A stretch of 64,000 bases of DNA. It comes from Sediminibacterium goheungense (GTDB lineage Bacteria > Bacteroidota > Bacteroidia > Chitinophagales > Chitinophagaceae). Below are positions 50,801 through 58,584 of the stretch, piece by piece (position 1 is the stretch's first letter; every line of letters starts with the position of its first letter). The notes beneath the pieces are model-generated. The model did not search any database. It saw only the letters and a program-made list of their open reading frames with translations, and was not told the origin of the DNA. Where the stretch lies: NCBI RefSeq assembly GCF_004361915.1, contig NZ_SNWP01000010.1:1328050-1392049 (forward strand), given 5' to 3'. The position numbers and the translations under genes were made by a program.

Positions 50801-51097
50801 GTCGGTACCTGGTTCAAAGATTACTTCAATACTTGCTTCACTTGCACTGGTGGCATCAGACAATATGTATTGCATACCCTGTACACCATTGATGGCGCGT
50901 TCGAGAATGGTAAGGGTTGATTTTACCAATACATCTGCATTGGAGCCCGGGAACTCAATAAAAATATTTACACGGGGTGGTGCTATTTCAGGAAACTGTG
51001 CAACCGGTGATGTATTAATTGCCAGCAACCCCATGAAAACAATTACCACAGACAATGCAATAGCAAGAACCGGTCTTTTAATAAACTTATTAAACAT
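47861..51097 (-). CDS. RND multidrug efflux permease (HAE1/AcrB type)
   Basis: A 1078-residue proton-driven inner membrane pump with 12 membrane helices and two large periplasmic loops. Helix 4 carries the proton-relay aspartates in VLAIGVVVDDAIVVVEAVHV (both Asp present). Other marks are PVAQFPEIAPPRV near the N-terminus, GPNEISRYNLYISSLINGTP, and MLVGLLGKNAVLIVEFA. The adaptor gene lies 24 bases upstream and the channel gene overlaps it downstream, so all three parts of the pump are encoded together. Substrates are likely amphiphilic drugs, detergents or bile-like compounds; the exact range is unknown. Confidence 0.96.
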   Translation of the reverse strand: MFNKFIKRPVLAIALSVVIVFMGLLAINTSPVAQFPEIAPPRVNIFIEFPGSNADVLVKSTLTILERAINGVQGMQYILSDATSASEASIEVIFEPGTDPTLAAVRVKSRVDQVMTNLPPLVQREGVIISPLQPSMLMYLNLYSEDNSVDEKFLFNYANTYILPELQRIKGMGFAQAIGSRAFAIRVWLDPERMRAYNISAEEVLKSIDEQSVLARPGRVGLSSGKKAQSQEYVFTYKGWYNKPEQYQDIIIKANADGEILKLKDIAEVEVGSEFVDIYSNKDGHPSASLVLKQNPGSNANTVIADVKAKLEELKKDFPPGINYEINYDVSKFVDASIEKVLHTLLEAFVLVAIVVFVFLGDWRSTFIPILAVPVSLIGAFALMKFFGLSINLITLFALVLAIGVVVDDAIVVVEAVHVKMEEENLSPFAAVKKVIREISGAIIAITLVMTSVFVPVAFMTGPVGVLYRQFSLTMASAIVISGFVALTLTPVLCAMLLKNTHGKPKRKTPVSLFINWFNRTFERVTGRYTKFLSLIVNRRLITYGLLIAFSFGVMSVNKILPAGFIPSEDQGQIYAIIQTPPGTTLERTNEISRKLQAVAKKIEAVSSVTSLAGYEILTEGRGSNAGTCLINLKDWSERKQSVKEVIEELEKASKDLPANIEYFEPPAVPGYGTSDGFSLRLLDKSSDVDYQEFDRVNADFLAALRKRKELSGLFAFYSAKYPQYEITVDNELAMQKGVSLGNAMENLNIMIGSTYEQGFIRFNNYYKVYTQAGPEFRKQPSDLLNMFVKNDHGEMVPYSAFMKITKTQGPNEISRYNLYISSLINGTPAKGYSSGDAIKAIKEVAAATLPRGYDIAWEGLSYDEARRGNEALYLFIIVIFFVYLILAAQYESFLLPFAVLLSLPPGIFGSFFLLKALGLANDIYAQVGMIMLVGLLGKNAVLIVEFAVQKHNKGATVLAAAIEGAKARFRPILMTSFAFIAGLIPLVIATGPGAVGNHTIGASALGGMLFGTVFGVIIVPGLYFIFGKMQEGRYLIRDEDKNPLSEDFVENNESSLTKKIKKIIARIRNKKDNETTS

Positions 51098-51121
51098 CGT
51101 TTTATATTTTAGGGTTCTCCG

Positions 51122-52207
51122 CTATTCTGCGTGTAAATTGTTTAACTCATATAGTTCTTTTTCGAAGGGTACAAAGCTGTATTTGATACGTTCATTATTC
51201 TTTACTTTACCCAACCCTTCAGCCAGAATTTTATCCTGCGGACTCAATCCTGAAGCCACTACATACACATGTGGCATCTCCTGCGCAATGGTGATCTGTC
51301 TGGCTTTTAATACATTATTGGCATCTACTACATACACAAACTTTTTATCGAGTACATCGAAAGTTGCCTTTTGTGGAATGAGTATGGCTTTTTTGAAAGC
51401 TACAGGCATTAGAATATTACCTGTTTCGCCATGACGGAGAATACGTTTGGGGTTGGGAAATGTGGCCCGGAATGCAATATTACCGGTTTCGTTATTGAAA
51501 TCGGCTTCAATGGTTTCAACGATGCCCTTCTGATCGAATACCTGGTGATTGGCCATTTCGAGTAATACACTTGTATTACTGCCTTTTTTGTCGCGCGACA
51601 TATAATCCAGGTATTCAGCTTCGGGCACATTAAAATATACCCACATTTTACTGTTGTCTGCCAGCGTGGTTAACAACTCACCTTCATCGAGTAAGCTTCC
51701 TAAACGAACATGAAACTTATCGAGTATACCATCGAATGGAGCGCGGATTTGTGTAAAAGAAAGGTGCGCCTTAGCAAGCGATAATTCGGCCTGCGCTTTG
51801 TCCAGCTTAGCTTTTGCCAATGCAAGTTCATTTTTAGAAACGATATTGCTATCTGCCAGCTGTTTGGTATTCTGGTATTCAATTTTAGCGAAATTCACTT
51901 CCGCTTCCGACTTCTGAGTTTCTGCCTGATAAATAAGGGGCATAATCTGAAAGAGTAGCTGCCCTTTTTTTACAAACTGGCCTTCATTCACAAAAATTTT
52001 CTCCAGGTAACCTTTTTCAAGCGCCCTTAATTCTATGTGCTGAATTGAATGTACCTGGCTAACATATTCTTTATTGATAGTGGTATCTCTTTCAATAGGA
52101 CTGGTAACAATAAACTGAATTTCTTCGTGTTTTTCTTCCTTGTGTTCTTTGCAACCTGCGGCTAATAAAGTGGTTGCAGCAATAATGGAAATAAAAAATT
52201 GCTTCAT
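51122..52207 (-). CDS. RND efflux periplasmic adaptor (membrane fusion protein)
   Basis: A 361-residue lipoprotein (lipobox LLAAGC, Cys19) that joins pump and outer membrane channel. The order is barrel-sandwich hybrid (EKGYLEKIFVNEGQFVKKGQ near 66-85, and later IRAPFDGILDKFHVRLGSLL), an alpha-hairpin between them (about 95-150, rich in Ala, Lys and Glu), a beta-barrel and a membrane-proximal domain (ILAEGLGKVKNNERI). It is the first recognisable gene of the efflux operon. No dedicated regulator is adjacent; an unknown exported protein lies 107 bases upstream. Confidence 0.94.
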   Translation of the reverse strand: MKQFFISIIAATTLLAAGCKEHKEEKHEEIQFIVTSPIERDTTINKEYVSQVHSIQHIELRALEKGYLEKIFVNEGQFVKKGQLLFQIMPLIYQAETQKSEAEVNFAKIEYQNTKQLADSNIVSKNELALAKAKLDKAQAELSLAKAHLSFTQIRAPFDGILDKFHVRLGSLLDEGELLTTLADNSKMWVYFNVPEAEYLDYMSRDKKGSNTSVLLEMANHQVFDQKGIVETIEADFNNETGNIAFRATFPNPKRILRHGETGNILMPVAFKKAILIPQKATFDVLDKKFVYVVDANNVLKARQITIAQEMPHVYVVASGLSPQDKILAEGLGKVKNNERIKYSFVPFEKELYELNNLHAE

Positions 52208-52314
52208 AATTTTTTTGATTGACTAAAGAGGATAAAGAGGGTATGTTATGTGAGGAACCACACGACATTTTAGTACACAATGCTGAGCAGGTGTACAGGT
52301 TCAAATCAAAAAAA

Positions 52315-52752
52315 TCAGATCAGGTAACTCTTCCACGAATGGTGGAGCACAAAGAGAGGGATGGCTATTCGCTGCTGGATAGCCTGGTTATAATGAAAAG
52401 ATTGTACAGCCTGTATTAGGGTGGTTTGCTGCAGCGCAACCAGTTGTAAAAAATAAGTAGTAAACCCGGCTTTTTTATCATCATCTGCCCCATCTTCCAG
52501 TTCTGCAATACCGTTTTCAGGATCTTCAGGTAAAGGGAGCGGCTCCGATGGATTGTTGGACTGATCGGGTTGGCTGGTTTTAGTGGCCAATACTGTTTTG
52601 ACTGATTTAGCCAGTTTAACAGGGGCTACACTTGCCTTAACCGAACCTGCAAAAAACACAAGCATCCAAAGTATCAAAACCATTGACCCTGCAAGTGTTT
52701 TGCAGGTATGGCTGATATTTTTGTAGCTATGATTTTTCTTACGGATAGACAT
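52315..52752 (-). CDS. Hypothetical exported or membrane-anchored protein
   Basis: A 145-residue protein starting at ATG 52752 (MSIRKKNHSYKNIS); the open frame continues to 52836 but that part has no support. It has one hydrophobic segment (about 23-40), which may be a signal sequence ending near KASVAP, then an acidic, Pro-rich linker (NNPSEPLPLPEDPENGIAEL) and a C-terminal part rich in Gln and His. No family was recognised. It precedes the RND adaptor gene on the same strand by 107 bases and could be in the same transcript, but a role in efflux is not shown. Confidence 0.5.
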   Translation of the reverse strand: MSIRKKNHSYKNISHTCKTLAGSMVLILWMLVFFAGSVKASVAPVKLAKSVKTVLATKTSQPDQSNNPSEPLPLPEDPENGIAELEDGADDDKKAGFTTYFLQLVALQQTTLIQAVQSFHYNQAIQQRIAIPLFVLHHSWKSYLI

Positions 52753-52839
52753 ATTCAATAAACAAAAATACTTATAAATTTTCAGTAGCCAGTTAAAAAT
52801 CCAGTTTTCACGTTTTATTGGCACATAATTAATCAATTA

Positions 52840-53352
52840 TTAATCATACCAGATTGAAAACAAATAAACGTTAGTTTGATTAAAGCCAACTATACATAGA
52901 AAGTAATCAAATCCAATAATACATTCATCAGTAATGCCGTCTATACCTTTCATGGGACGCTTCGAAAAAGAAGGAGTAAAATAATAAAACCTCGTATCAT
53001 CAGATGGTATATAACGGGTGTTAAATTCAACTTTATCAACAAACAAATCGACATCTGTTATCCAGTTGCCATTTTCCTTGTTAACTAATTTTAAAAAATA
53101 TCTTACTTCATTTAAAAGTTGCCCACTGGCTATTTCTCTAAAATGTTGTTCCAATATTTTTTCTTTTATATATGGCCCATACCAAGCCTGTTCTTTTGGA
53201 GCCCCTACGCTGAATAATGGAGAAGCTTTTAATAAACCTACTACATAAGAAAGATTAACAGACTTGAAGAGTGGTTTCTCGATTGAGGAATGAGTAATGT
53301 CTATAGAAATAGGACCAGGGCCTGTATAGAGCTCCCTACTGATTACTTTCAT
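52840..53352 (-). CDS. Hypothetical protein
   Basis: A 170-residue soluble protein with no signal peptide or membrane segment and no family I recognise. It is rich in aromatic residues (RFYYFTPSFSKRP, GFDYFLCIVGFNQ) with alternating beta-like segments. The size and style recall small immunity or DUF proteins of the Imm kind, but no toxin gene is adjacent. It lies between DinB (39 bases upstream) and the exported hypothetical gene on the same strand. The DNA is somewhat AT-rich. Confidence 0.5.
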   Translation of the reverse strand: MKVISRELYTGPGPISIDITHSSIEKPLFKSVNLSYVVGLLKASPLFSVGAPKEQAWYGPYIKEKILEQHFREIASGQLLNEVRYFLKLVNKENGNWITDVDLFVDKVEFNTRYIPSDDTRFYYFTPSFSKRPMKGIDGITDECIIGFDYFLCIVGFNQTNVYLFSIWYD

Positions 53353-53391
53353 GAAAAATCTCGTTATTATCTACAAAAGTCATATTCTTAT

Positions 53392-53847
53392 TTATAACAT
53401 TTTTCGGATACTCATCATCATCCCCATATGCAAACCTTCATGGTAATTATTGAATTCCAAAGCATCTTCCAATGACGCGAGATGAAAGCCGGTGGCCGTC
53501 ATTCTTTCGGTAAAACTGGTAAAAATGCCTTTGCCTAAATCTGCTATGGTACTTTCACAGAGGCTTAGCAATAAAGCCTTCAGTTCATCTGCTTCTGTCT
53601 GTGTAATATCTCTCTCAGGTTTGCTACCGGGTTTATAGAGATGAAACATATCATCTGTAACCTTCATCGGCAAACCAGACAGGCGATATACCAAAGATTG
53701 TTGTGCTACAATAATATGTCCGGTGTTCCAGATAAGGTTATTACTGAACCCTGCCGGCACTTTATTGAGCTGTTCCAGACTAAAAGCATCTATAAATTTC
53801 AGGTAATTTTTACGACTGGTTTCAAAAGTTTTTAATAAAGCATTCAT
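53392..53847 (-). CDS. DinB-family protein
   Basis: A 151-residue four-helix-bundle protein of the DinB/YfiT (DUF664-like) family. The three histidines that usually bind a metal are visible: His48 (NLIWNTGHIIVAQQ), and two in the final helix (NNYHEGLHMGMMM). The N-terminal helix (KTFETSRKNYLKFIDAFSLE) also fits. Members are putative metal-dependent thiol transferases or hydrolases, mostly with unknown substrate. It is separated by about 180 bases, with an inverted repeat, from the carboxymuconolactone decarboxylase gene upstream. Confidence 0.85.
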   Translation of the reverse strand: MNALLKTFETSRKNYLKFIDAFSLEQLNKVPAGFSNNLIWNTGHIIVAQQSLVYRLSGLPMKVTDDMFHLYKPGSKPERDITQTEADELKALLLSLCESTIADLGKGIFTSFTERMTATGFHLASLEDALEFNNYHEGLHMGMMMSIRKML

Positions 53848-53947
53848 TCTTTTCTATTTTCTGGTCTCCTTAAAATTAAAATCAATAGTAAGATAAATAA
53901 TGAATACCCTGTACAAAATTGTCTTTACACAAGCATGTATTATTTAC

Positions 53948-53985
53948 TACAAAGTCTGCCAATTATTTAATCAGCAGACTTTGTA
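53948..53985. terminator. 12-bp perfect inverted repeat downstream of the CMD gene
   Basis: tacaaagtctgc (53948-53959) and gcagactttgta (53974-53985) are exactly complementary, around a 14-base AT loop. CCTGTACAA at about 53910 partly matches the outer flank TTGTACAAGG. It lies 43 bases past the CMD stop; it lacks a clear T-run. Confidence 0.5.
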
Positions 53986-54027
53986 CAAGGGATTATCAGT
54001 TTCACTTTCCAGGATAACGAGAAGTAT

Positions 54028-54579
54028 TTATAGCTCATCGGCCAATGGAAAATCAATTTCAAATGAAGTGAGGTTATGGATATAGTTACTGATGATTTTA
54101 TCTCCAACCACAATAATGGTATCGATCATATTGATTTCATTATATCCTGCTGCAAAAAAAGCTTCTCTGCTTTCTACAGATGCCCTTCCACGGCTGGTAA
54201 CTACGGAGGCTGTAAATTTAGCCAAAGCATCTAATTTGGGATCGAACCCCGCTGTACCTTTTCTTATTTCCAGCATCTGCTCATCTGTAAAACCATTCAT
54301 TTTACCAATGGCTGTATGGGCACTTTGACAGTACCGGCAGCCATTAATCTGACTTGTTACAAGATTAATGACTTCCCGTTCTTTTGCTTTTAATGAGCTT
54401 TTACGGTTTTGGAGTGTCAGGTAATCGCTCAGGGCCGTTTCACTTTTGGCGAAATAGGCATACAGATTGGGTACAAACCCCAACCGGCTTTGCAGTGTAT
54501 CGAAAATTGCCTGATTGTTTGCACTTACTTCTTCTTTTACAGGAACACTAAATGTTCTTGAATTTGCTACTGATGTCAT
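54028..54579 (-). CDS. Carboxymuconolactone decarboxylase / AhpD-like protein
   Basis: A 183-residue protein of the CMD superfamily with the peroxidase-type redox motif GCRYCQSAH (Cys81, Cys84, His88), so it is probably an alkylhydroperoxidase-like thiol enzyme rather than a true decarboxylase. The start is at ATG 54579 (MTSVANSRTFSVPV); a frame from 54615 adds 12 residues that run through an operator-like palindrome. A Crp/Fnr-family regulator gene lies just upstream on the same strand, a grouping common in Bacteroidota, which suggests control by that protein. Confidence 0.88.
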   Translation of the reverse strand: MTSVANSRTFSVPVKEEVSANNQAIFDTLQSRLGFVPNLYAYFAKSETALSDYLTLQNRKSSLKAKEREVINLVTSQINGCRYCQSAHTAIGKMNGFTDEQMLEIRKGTAGFDPKLDALAKFTASVVTSRGRASVESREAFFAAGYNEINMIDTIIVVGDKIISNYIHNLTSFEIDFPLADEL

Positions 54580-54600
54580 AATTGATGTATTACAATGTTT

Positions 54601-54614
54601 TGTCGATATTGACA
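54601..54614. promoter_or_regulatory. Operator-like palindrome upstream of the CMD gene
   Basis: TGTCGATATTGACA is a 14-bp palindrome with one mismatched position pair (TGTC-N6-GACA), 22 bases upstream of the CMD start and 67 bases downstream of the Crp/Fnr-family gene. It is a candidate binding site for that regulator. Confidence 0.4.
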
Positions 54615-54680
54615 CTGTAAAATTGCCATGACCAGCAAAAGGAAAAAATGAAGTACATCAGGAAATTATGTTGATCTGGA

Positions 54681-55271
54681 TCAACTATTTTTTGTTCTTT
54701 TTTTATTTCTTATCCGTGAAAGAAACTCTGTTGTCATGCCCAAATAAGACGCCAGGGCGTACTGGGGAAGACGTTGAACAATCTGAGGATATTTTTCCAG
54801 AAACCTTTCATACCGTTGTTCAGCTGTTTGTGTGAGGTTAGAAATAATTCTTTGCTGCATAAAAGCAGCTGTTCTTTCTGCCCTGATCCTGAAAAAAGTT
54901 TCGAATCTATGGCTACTCTTTTTTAAAGCTTCTTCAGCTTCATAAGAAATTTCAAGAATAATACTGTCTTCCAACGCAACCACAAACATAGTTGCAGGTT
55001 TTTGAAGAATATAACTGTTATAATCAGTAATCCACCAGTCTTCTATGGCAAAGGCAATAGTACTGTCATTTCCATAATCGTCTACTACATAAGCCCTGAA
55101 TGCACCTTCTAAAACGTAATTACGATTTTTTACTATAAAATCGGGCTGCACAATGAACTGTCTTTTCCTTATCTTTTTTTCTTTGAATGAAGCAGCAAAA
55201 ATCTCCGCTTCCTCTGTTGTGAGAGGAACTGTTCGATTAATATATTCAATGATTTTATCTTTCCCGTTCAT
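54681..55271 (-). CDS. Crp/Fnr-family transcriptional regulator
   Basis: A 196-residue protein with a cyclic-nucleotide-binding-type beta barrel (about 25-115; FIVKNRNYVLEGAFRAYVVD and DWWITDYNSYILQKPATMFV) and a C-terminal helix region (about 145-190; LPQYALASYLGMTTEFLSRI) in the place of the Crp helix-turn-helix. The phosphate-binding cassette of cAMP-binding Crp (GE-x-x-G...RSA) is not seen, and there are no FNR-type cysteines, so the signal is unknown. The family is widespread in Bacteroidota next to small redox enzymes. A TAGGTTTG element at 55283-55290 lies just upstream. Confidence 0.88.
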   Translation of the reverse strand: MNGKDKIIEYINRTVPLTTEEAEIFAASFKEKKIRKRQFIVQPDFIVKNRNYVLEGAFRAYVVDDYGNDSTIAFAIEDWWITDYNSYILQKPATMFVVALEDSIILEISYEAEEALKKSSHRFETFFRIRAERTAAFMQQRIISNLTQTAEQRYERFLEKYPQIVQRLPQYALASYLGMTTEFLSRIRNKKRTKNS

Positions 55272-55282
55272 CTGATCAGATT

Positions 55283-55290
55283 CAAACCTA
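55283..55290 (-). promoter_or_regulatory. Candidate -7 element for the Crp/Fnr-family gene
   Basis: The minus strand reads TAGGTTTG, an exact consensus match, 12 bases from the start codon, which would make the transcript nearly leaderless. No -33 TTTG is seen. Confidence 0.3.
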
Positions 55291-55321
55291 TTGTATTTAT
55301 GCTGATAGCCGTAAGTAAAAA

Positions 55322-55873
55322 CTATACCAGTAAAGATGCCCTGAAGCCCCTTGCCGCATAATAAGAACCCGCCCCGTTATGGTACACAAATACATGATGA
55401 TAGCGCCAGTCGCCAAAAACGGCACCTCCATGTTTACGAATTGCATCCGGTGTTTTAAGCCAGCTGGAAGTTTTGGTATCAAAATTTCCAAGCGTTTGCA
55501 GATACCGGTATTCTTCTTCCGTCAGCAATTCAACCCCCATGGCTTCTGCCATATCAATAGCGGTATCGGCTGGTTTAAATTCTTTACGGCTATCCAGCGC
55601 TTCACGATCGTAACAAAGACTTCTCCTGCCTGATGGGCTTTCAGGAGAACAATCCATAAAAATATAGGCGCCCGTTTTTTTATCCTGTCCAACCACATCG
55701 GGTTCACCACCTGTTCTTTCCATTTCACTGAGTGACCACAATTTGTCGGCATTAGCTTTTATCCTTGCTTCAATTTTGTCCCACTCAATGCTTTTATGTC
55801 GCTTTATATTTTTTTCAAACCGGGCTTTTAAAAGCTCCATCAGTTGGCTTGCTTGTTTTGCTGACAATTTCAT
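55322..55873 (-). CDS. DUF4256 domain protein
   Basis: A 183-residue soluble protein matching DUF4256: LMELLKARFEKNIKRHKSIE, LSEMERTGGEPDVVGQDKKT, FMDCSPESPSGRRSLCYDRE, AMGVELLTEEEYRYLQTLG and the C-terminal DWRYHHVFVYHNGAGSYYAA. The family has no assigned function. Conserved Cys, Asp and Arg residues in the central block could be catalytic. It is a single gene between the Crp/Fnr-family regulator and the NTF2-like gene, all on the minus strand. Confidence 0.85.
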   Translation of the reverse strand: MKLSAKQASQLMELLKARFEKNIKRHKSIEWDKIEARIKANADKLWSLSEMERTGGEPDVVGQDKKTGAYIFMDCSPESPSGRRSLCYDREALDSRKEFKPADTAIDMAEAMGVELLTEEEYRYLQTLGNFDTKTSSWLKTPDAIRKHGGAVFGDWRYHHVFVYHNGAGSYYAARGFRASLLV

Positions 55874-55919
55874 ACCTGTATCATTTTGACGATCAATTGT
55901 ATTAATTCGTAACAGATTT

Positions 55920-56381
55920 TTATTTATTCTTTTTTAATTCCTCACAACCTGTTGTATCAATGGTATAGGAGGCATTTACAATTTTCCATACCCCTGATGC
56001 GTGAATCAATGTAAATACATCGACTCCACAATGAGAGAATTTTTCATTCACCAGGAATTCATAGGGTACCCATGCCATAGCAATACCATTGTGTATTTTA
56101 ATTTCGTAACGATGAGGTATTTCTTTTACTTTATTTTTTGAGATTAATTTATTGATATCAGCCCTGAAATCACGCATATCGAACTTTCTCGAATTTGAAA
56201 TATTCGACACCCGCCATAATTGCCCATCAATAAATACAACATTTTTTAACAATGTCGTATCCTGCTTTTCTAAAGACAGGAAAAAAGAATCAATAGTTTC
56301 TTTAATCGCTTTTTCATCTGGTGTTTGGGAATGTGTTGTTAAACTTATACCCAGTAAAACAATTATAATAATTTTTCTCAT
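55920..56381 (-). CDS. Exported NTF2-like (DUF4440-type) protein
   Basis: A 153-residue protein with signal peptide (IIIIVLLGISLTTHSQ). The mature region begins DEKAIKETIDSFFLSLEKQD and continues to VDVFTLIHASGVWKIVNASY, a helix and curved-sheet pattern of the SnoaL/DUF4440 NTF2-like superfamily. Such proteins bind small ligands or act as minor subunits; no catalytic residues can be named. It is divergent from the amidohydrolase gene and separated from it by 143 bases. Confidence 0.75.
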   Translation of the reverse strand: MRKIIIIVLLGISLTTHSQTPDEKAIKETIDSFFLSLEKQDTTLLKNVVFIDGQLWRVSNISNSRKFDMRDFRADINKLISKNKVKEIPHRYEIKIHNGIAMAWVPYEFLVNEKFSHCGVDVFTLIHASGVWKIVNASYTIDTTGCEELKKNK

Positions 56382-56524
56382 GTTACTTTTTTAATGCTGA
56401 ATAAACCTGCAATTAAGATAGGGAAAGATTAGAAGGAAAGACTGAGTCTGACAAAAAATGTATGCAAATATTTCTACATCATCAGTGTTTTATCCAATAA
56501 CTTCGCTAATAATCAACAATTATT

Positions 56525-57673
56525 TTGTCTTACCTAAAATTGAGCACTCCCCAATTATTCACCGGTACAGAAATGCTGGATGAAAACGCTGTGCTGATTA
56601 CAAGGCAGGATGGTACTATTGAAGCAATTGTACCTGCTGAGGAAGCCGGAGATGATATCAGGCAATTAGAAGGCATACTCTGTCCGGGTTTTGTAAATGC
56701 CCATTGCCATCTCGAGCTCAGCCATATGAAAGGGCTGATACCTGAACATACAGGATTGGTCGATTTTATATTACAGGTGGTCACTAAAAGGTCCATACAT
56801 GTTGATGATATACTGATTGCCATTGAAAATGCAGAAAATGAAATGTTTGCTGCAGGTATTGTAGCAGTAGGTGATATTTGCAATTTCACGCATTCTCTTA
56901 TACAAAAAAATGCTGGTCGATTACACTATCACAACTTCATTGAAATCAGTGGCTGGAATCCACAAGTGGCTGCTGCAAGAATGGAACAATCTCTCCATTT
57001 CTTCAAAGTATTTAAGTCTTGTTTCCCTCATCATACAAGCTTATCGCCTCATGCACCTTATTCGGTATCTTCAGCGCTATGGGATTTAATGCATCCTTTG
57101 TTCGAGAACCAGATTATTACCATTCATAACCAGGAATCGAAAGCAGAGAACGAACTTTTTCAAAAAGGTACTGGCGATTTTATAAAGCTGTATGAAGTAA
57201 TGGATATCCGGAATCCTTCATTTATTGCCGTTGGAACCAATAGTCTTCCTTTTTATCTGCCTCTATTACAAAAAGCAAGACAATTAATTTTGGTGCACAA
57301 CACTTTTATTAGTCAGGAGGATATTGATCTTCTACTTCCGCAAAACTTGTCAGTAACATTTTGCCTTTGCCCAAATGCCAATCTGTATATTGAAAATACA
57401 TTACCACCAGTGGACCTGCTGCTGAAGAATAACCTCAATATATGTATTGGTACAGATAGCCTGGCCAGTAATCATCAACTAAGTGTAATGGAAGAAATAA
57501 AAACATTGCAATTGCATTTTCCAGATATACCCTTAGCTACACTCTTACAGGCCGCTACCTTAAACGGTGCCAAAGCATTGGGTATGGATGATGTATTGGG
57601 CAGTTTTGAAAAAGGAAAAAAGCCGGGAGTAGTGCTATTAGAAAAGGAAAATACCATCTCTAGGATTCTGTAA
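56525..57673 (+). CDS. Amidohydrolase-superfamily metal-dependent hydrolase
   Basis: A 382-residue enzyme of the chlorohydrolase/SsnA/adenosine-deaminase-like amidohydrolases. The metal site is seen as [16 protein letters not shown] (two His, about 59-74), [28 protein letters not shown] and the final Asp in [18 protein letters not shown]. It resembles the group that contains aminodeoxyfutalosine deaminase of the futalosine menaquinone pathway, but no other menaquinone gene is near and a general deaminase or hydrolase is equally possible. The frame starts with TTG at 56525; ATG 56573 is the first ATG but would remove the opening strand. Confidence 0.82.
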   Translation: MSYLKLSTPQLFTGTEMLDENAVLITRQDGTIEAIVPAEEAGDDIRQLEGILCPGFVNAHCHLELSHMKGLIPEHTGLVDFILQVVTKRSIHVDDILIAIENAENEMFAAGIVAVGDICNFTHSLIQKNAGRLHYHNFIEISGWNPQVAAARMEQSLHFFKVFKSCFPHHTSLSPHAPYSVSSALWDLMHPLFENQIITIHNQESKAENELFQKGTGDFIKLYEVMDIRNPSFIAVGTNSLPFYLPLLQKARQLILVHNTFISQEDIDLLLPQNLSVTFCLCPNANLYIENTLPPVDLLLKNNLNICIGTDSLASNHQLSVMEEIKTLQLHFPDIPLATLLQAATLNGAKALGMDDVLGSFEKGKKPGVVLLEKENTISRIL

Positions 57674-57733
57674 TCTCTAAGTGAACTCCATTACCTTATA
57701 TTCTTTGGTAATACCCCACTGTTTGATACATAC

Positions 57734-58471
57734 TCAACTTAAAATTTCCTGCAAAATGGCAAGTGTCTTGAGTTCTCCAAAGTCGGCAATATGTAATGCC
57801 ATAAAATTTTGATAAGACTCCAGCAAACTTCTTCTGATGGTTCGGTTTAGTTTTATATGTTCCAGTTCGTTATAAAACTGCAGTTCATTTAGCTGTGAGG
57901 TTACTTCTGCCTGTAAACCTTCCAGGTAATAAGGGTGTGCAGGTGTATGTGATACAAACATGCCTTCCTGTAAATCGAAAACCGGTGTAACGGTACTATA
58001 GTTGCCCTGCGGTTTAAAACCCAGTTCTGTTGCCAGATGCATAATAAAATAGAGAGGGAGATTGGCCGTGAGGGTTTCGTTGCCTTTATCGAGCTGTTTC
58101 AGGCTGTCTTCAATCAGATAAAACAATTCCGGATTGGCTTCGGGTTGTTTCAGGCTATGCTGCAGCATTTCAATCATATACATGGCAACAGCATGTTTTA
58201 CCACATCAGATAAAACAGCCTCATATAAATAACTCCATCGATATTCTTTTACAAATTGTAATTGCTTCAACTCATTATGGTATACTTCCATTTCGAGTAA
58301 AGCAGAGGGTTGAAAATAAGAGGCTTTACCGGAAGAAGTTTTGGTGCTCTGTCTTACGCCTTTTACCAGATAACTCTGTATACCAAACAATTCGGTATAA
58401 ACAGTACTGATAACACTGGTGTCACCATATTTTACGGTTCTCAGCACAATACCTTTTGTTGCGTGGAGCAT
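57734..58471 (-). CDS. recO: DNA repair protein RecO
   Basis: RecO helps load RecA on SSB-coated single-stranded DNA in the RecFOR pathway. The 245-residue protein shows the N-terminal OB-fold start ATKGIVLRTVKYGDTSVIST then VYTELFGIQSYLVKGVRQ, the central ALLEMEVYHNELKQLQFVKE and helical middle, and a C-terminal domain ending ALHIADFGELKTLAILQEIL, as in the Bacteroidota forms. The usual C-terminal zinc cysteines are absent, as is common in the phylum. It is read towards pheS, not in an operon with it. Confidence 0.93.
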   Translation of the reverse strand: MLHATKGIVLRTVKYGDTSVISTVYTELFGIQSYLVKGVRQSTKTSSGKASYFQPSALLEMEVYHNELKQLQFVKEYRWSYLYEAVLSDVVKHAVAMYMIEMLQHSLKQPEANPELFYLIEDSLKQLDKGNETLTANLPLYFIMHLATELGFKPQGNYSTVTPVFDLQEGMFVSHTPAHPYYLEGLQAEVTSQLNELQFYNELEHIKLNRTIRRSLLESYQNFMALHIADFGELKTLAILQEILS

Positions 58472-58477
58472 GGTTTT

Positions 58478-58583
58478 AGCTTATAGCATATAGTTGATGG
58501 CTTATAGTAAATAGCTGAGAGGTTATGGTATATGGTAGCAAATTCTTCCTGCTATACGCCATCACCTATTCGCCATAAGCTCT
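58478..58583. repeat. Intergenic word-repeat element, family A
   Basis: The spacer between recO and pheS has cttatagcatatagttgatg, ggcttatagtaaatagctga and gccataagctctt, overlapping words with those at 2433-2521. Inverted segments (gcttatag and ctatacg..ccataagc) let it fold. No gene is present. Confidence 0.4.
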
Positions 58584-58584
58584 T

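Noticed and set aside
56525..57673. Naming the amidohydrolase as aminodeoxyfutalosine deaminase
   Set aside because: The motifs fit several deaminases and hydrolases and no menaquinone gene is near.
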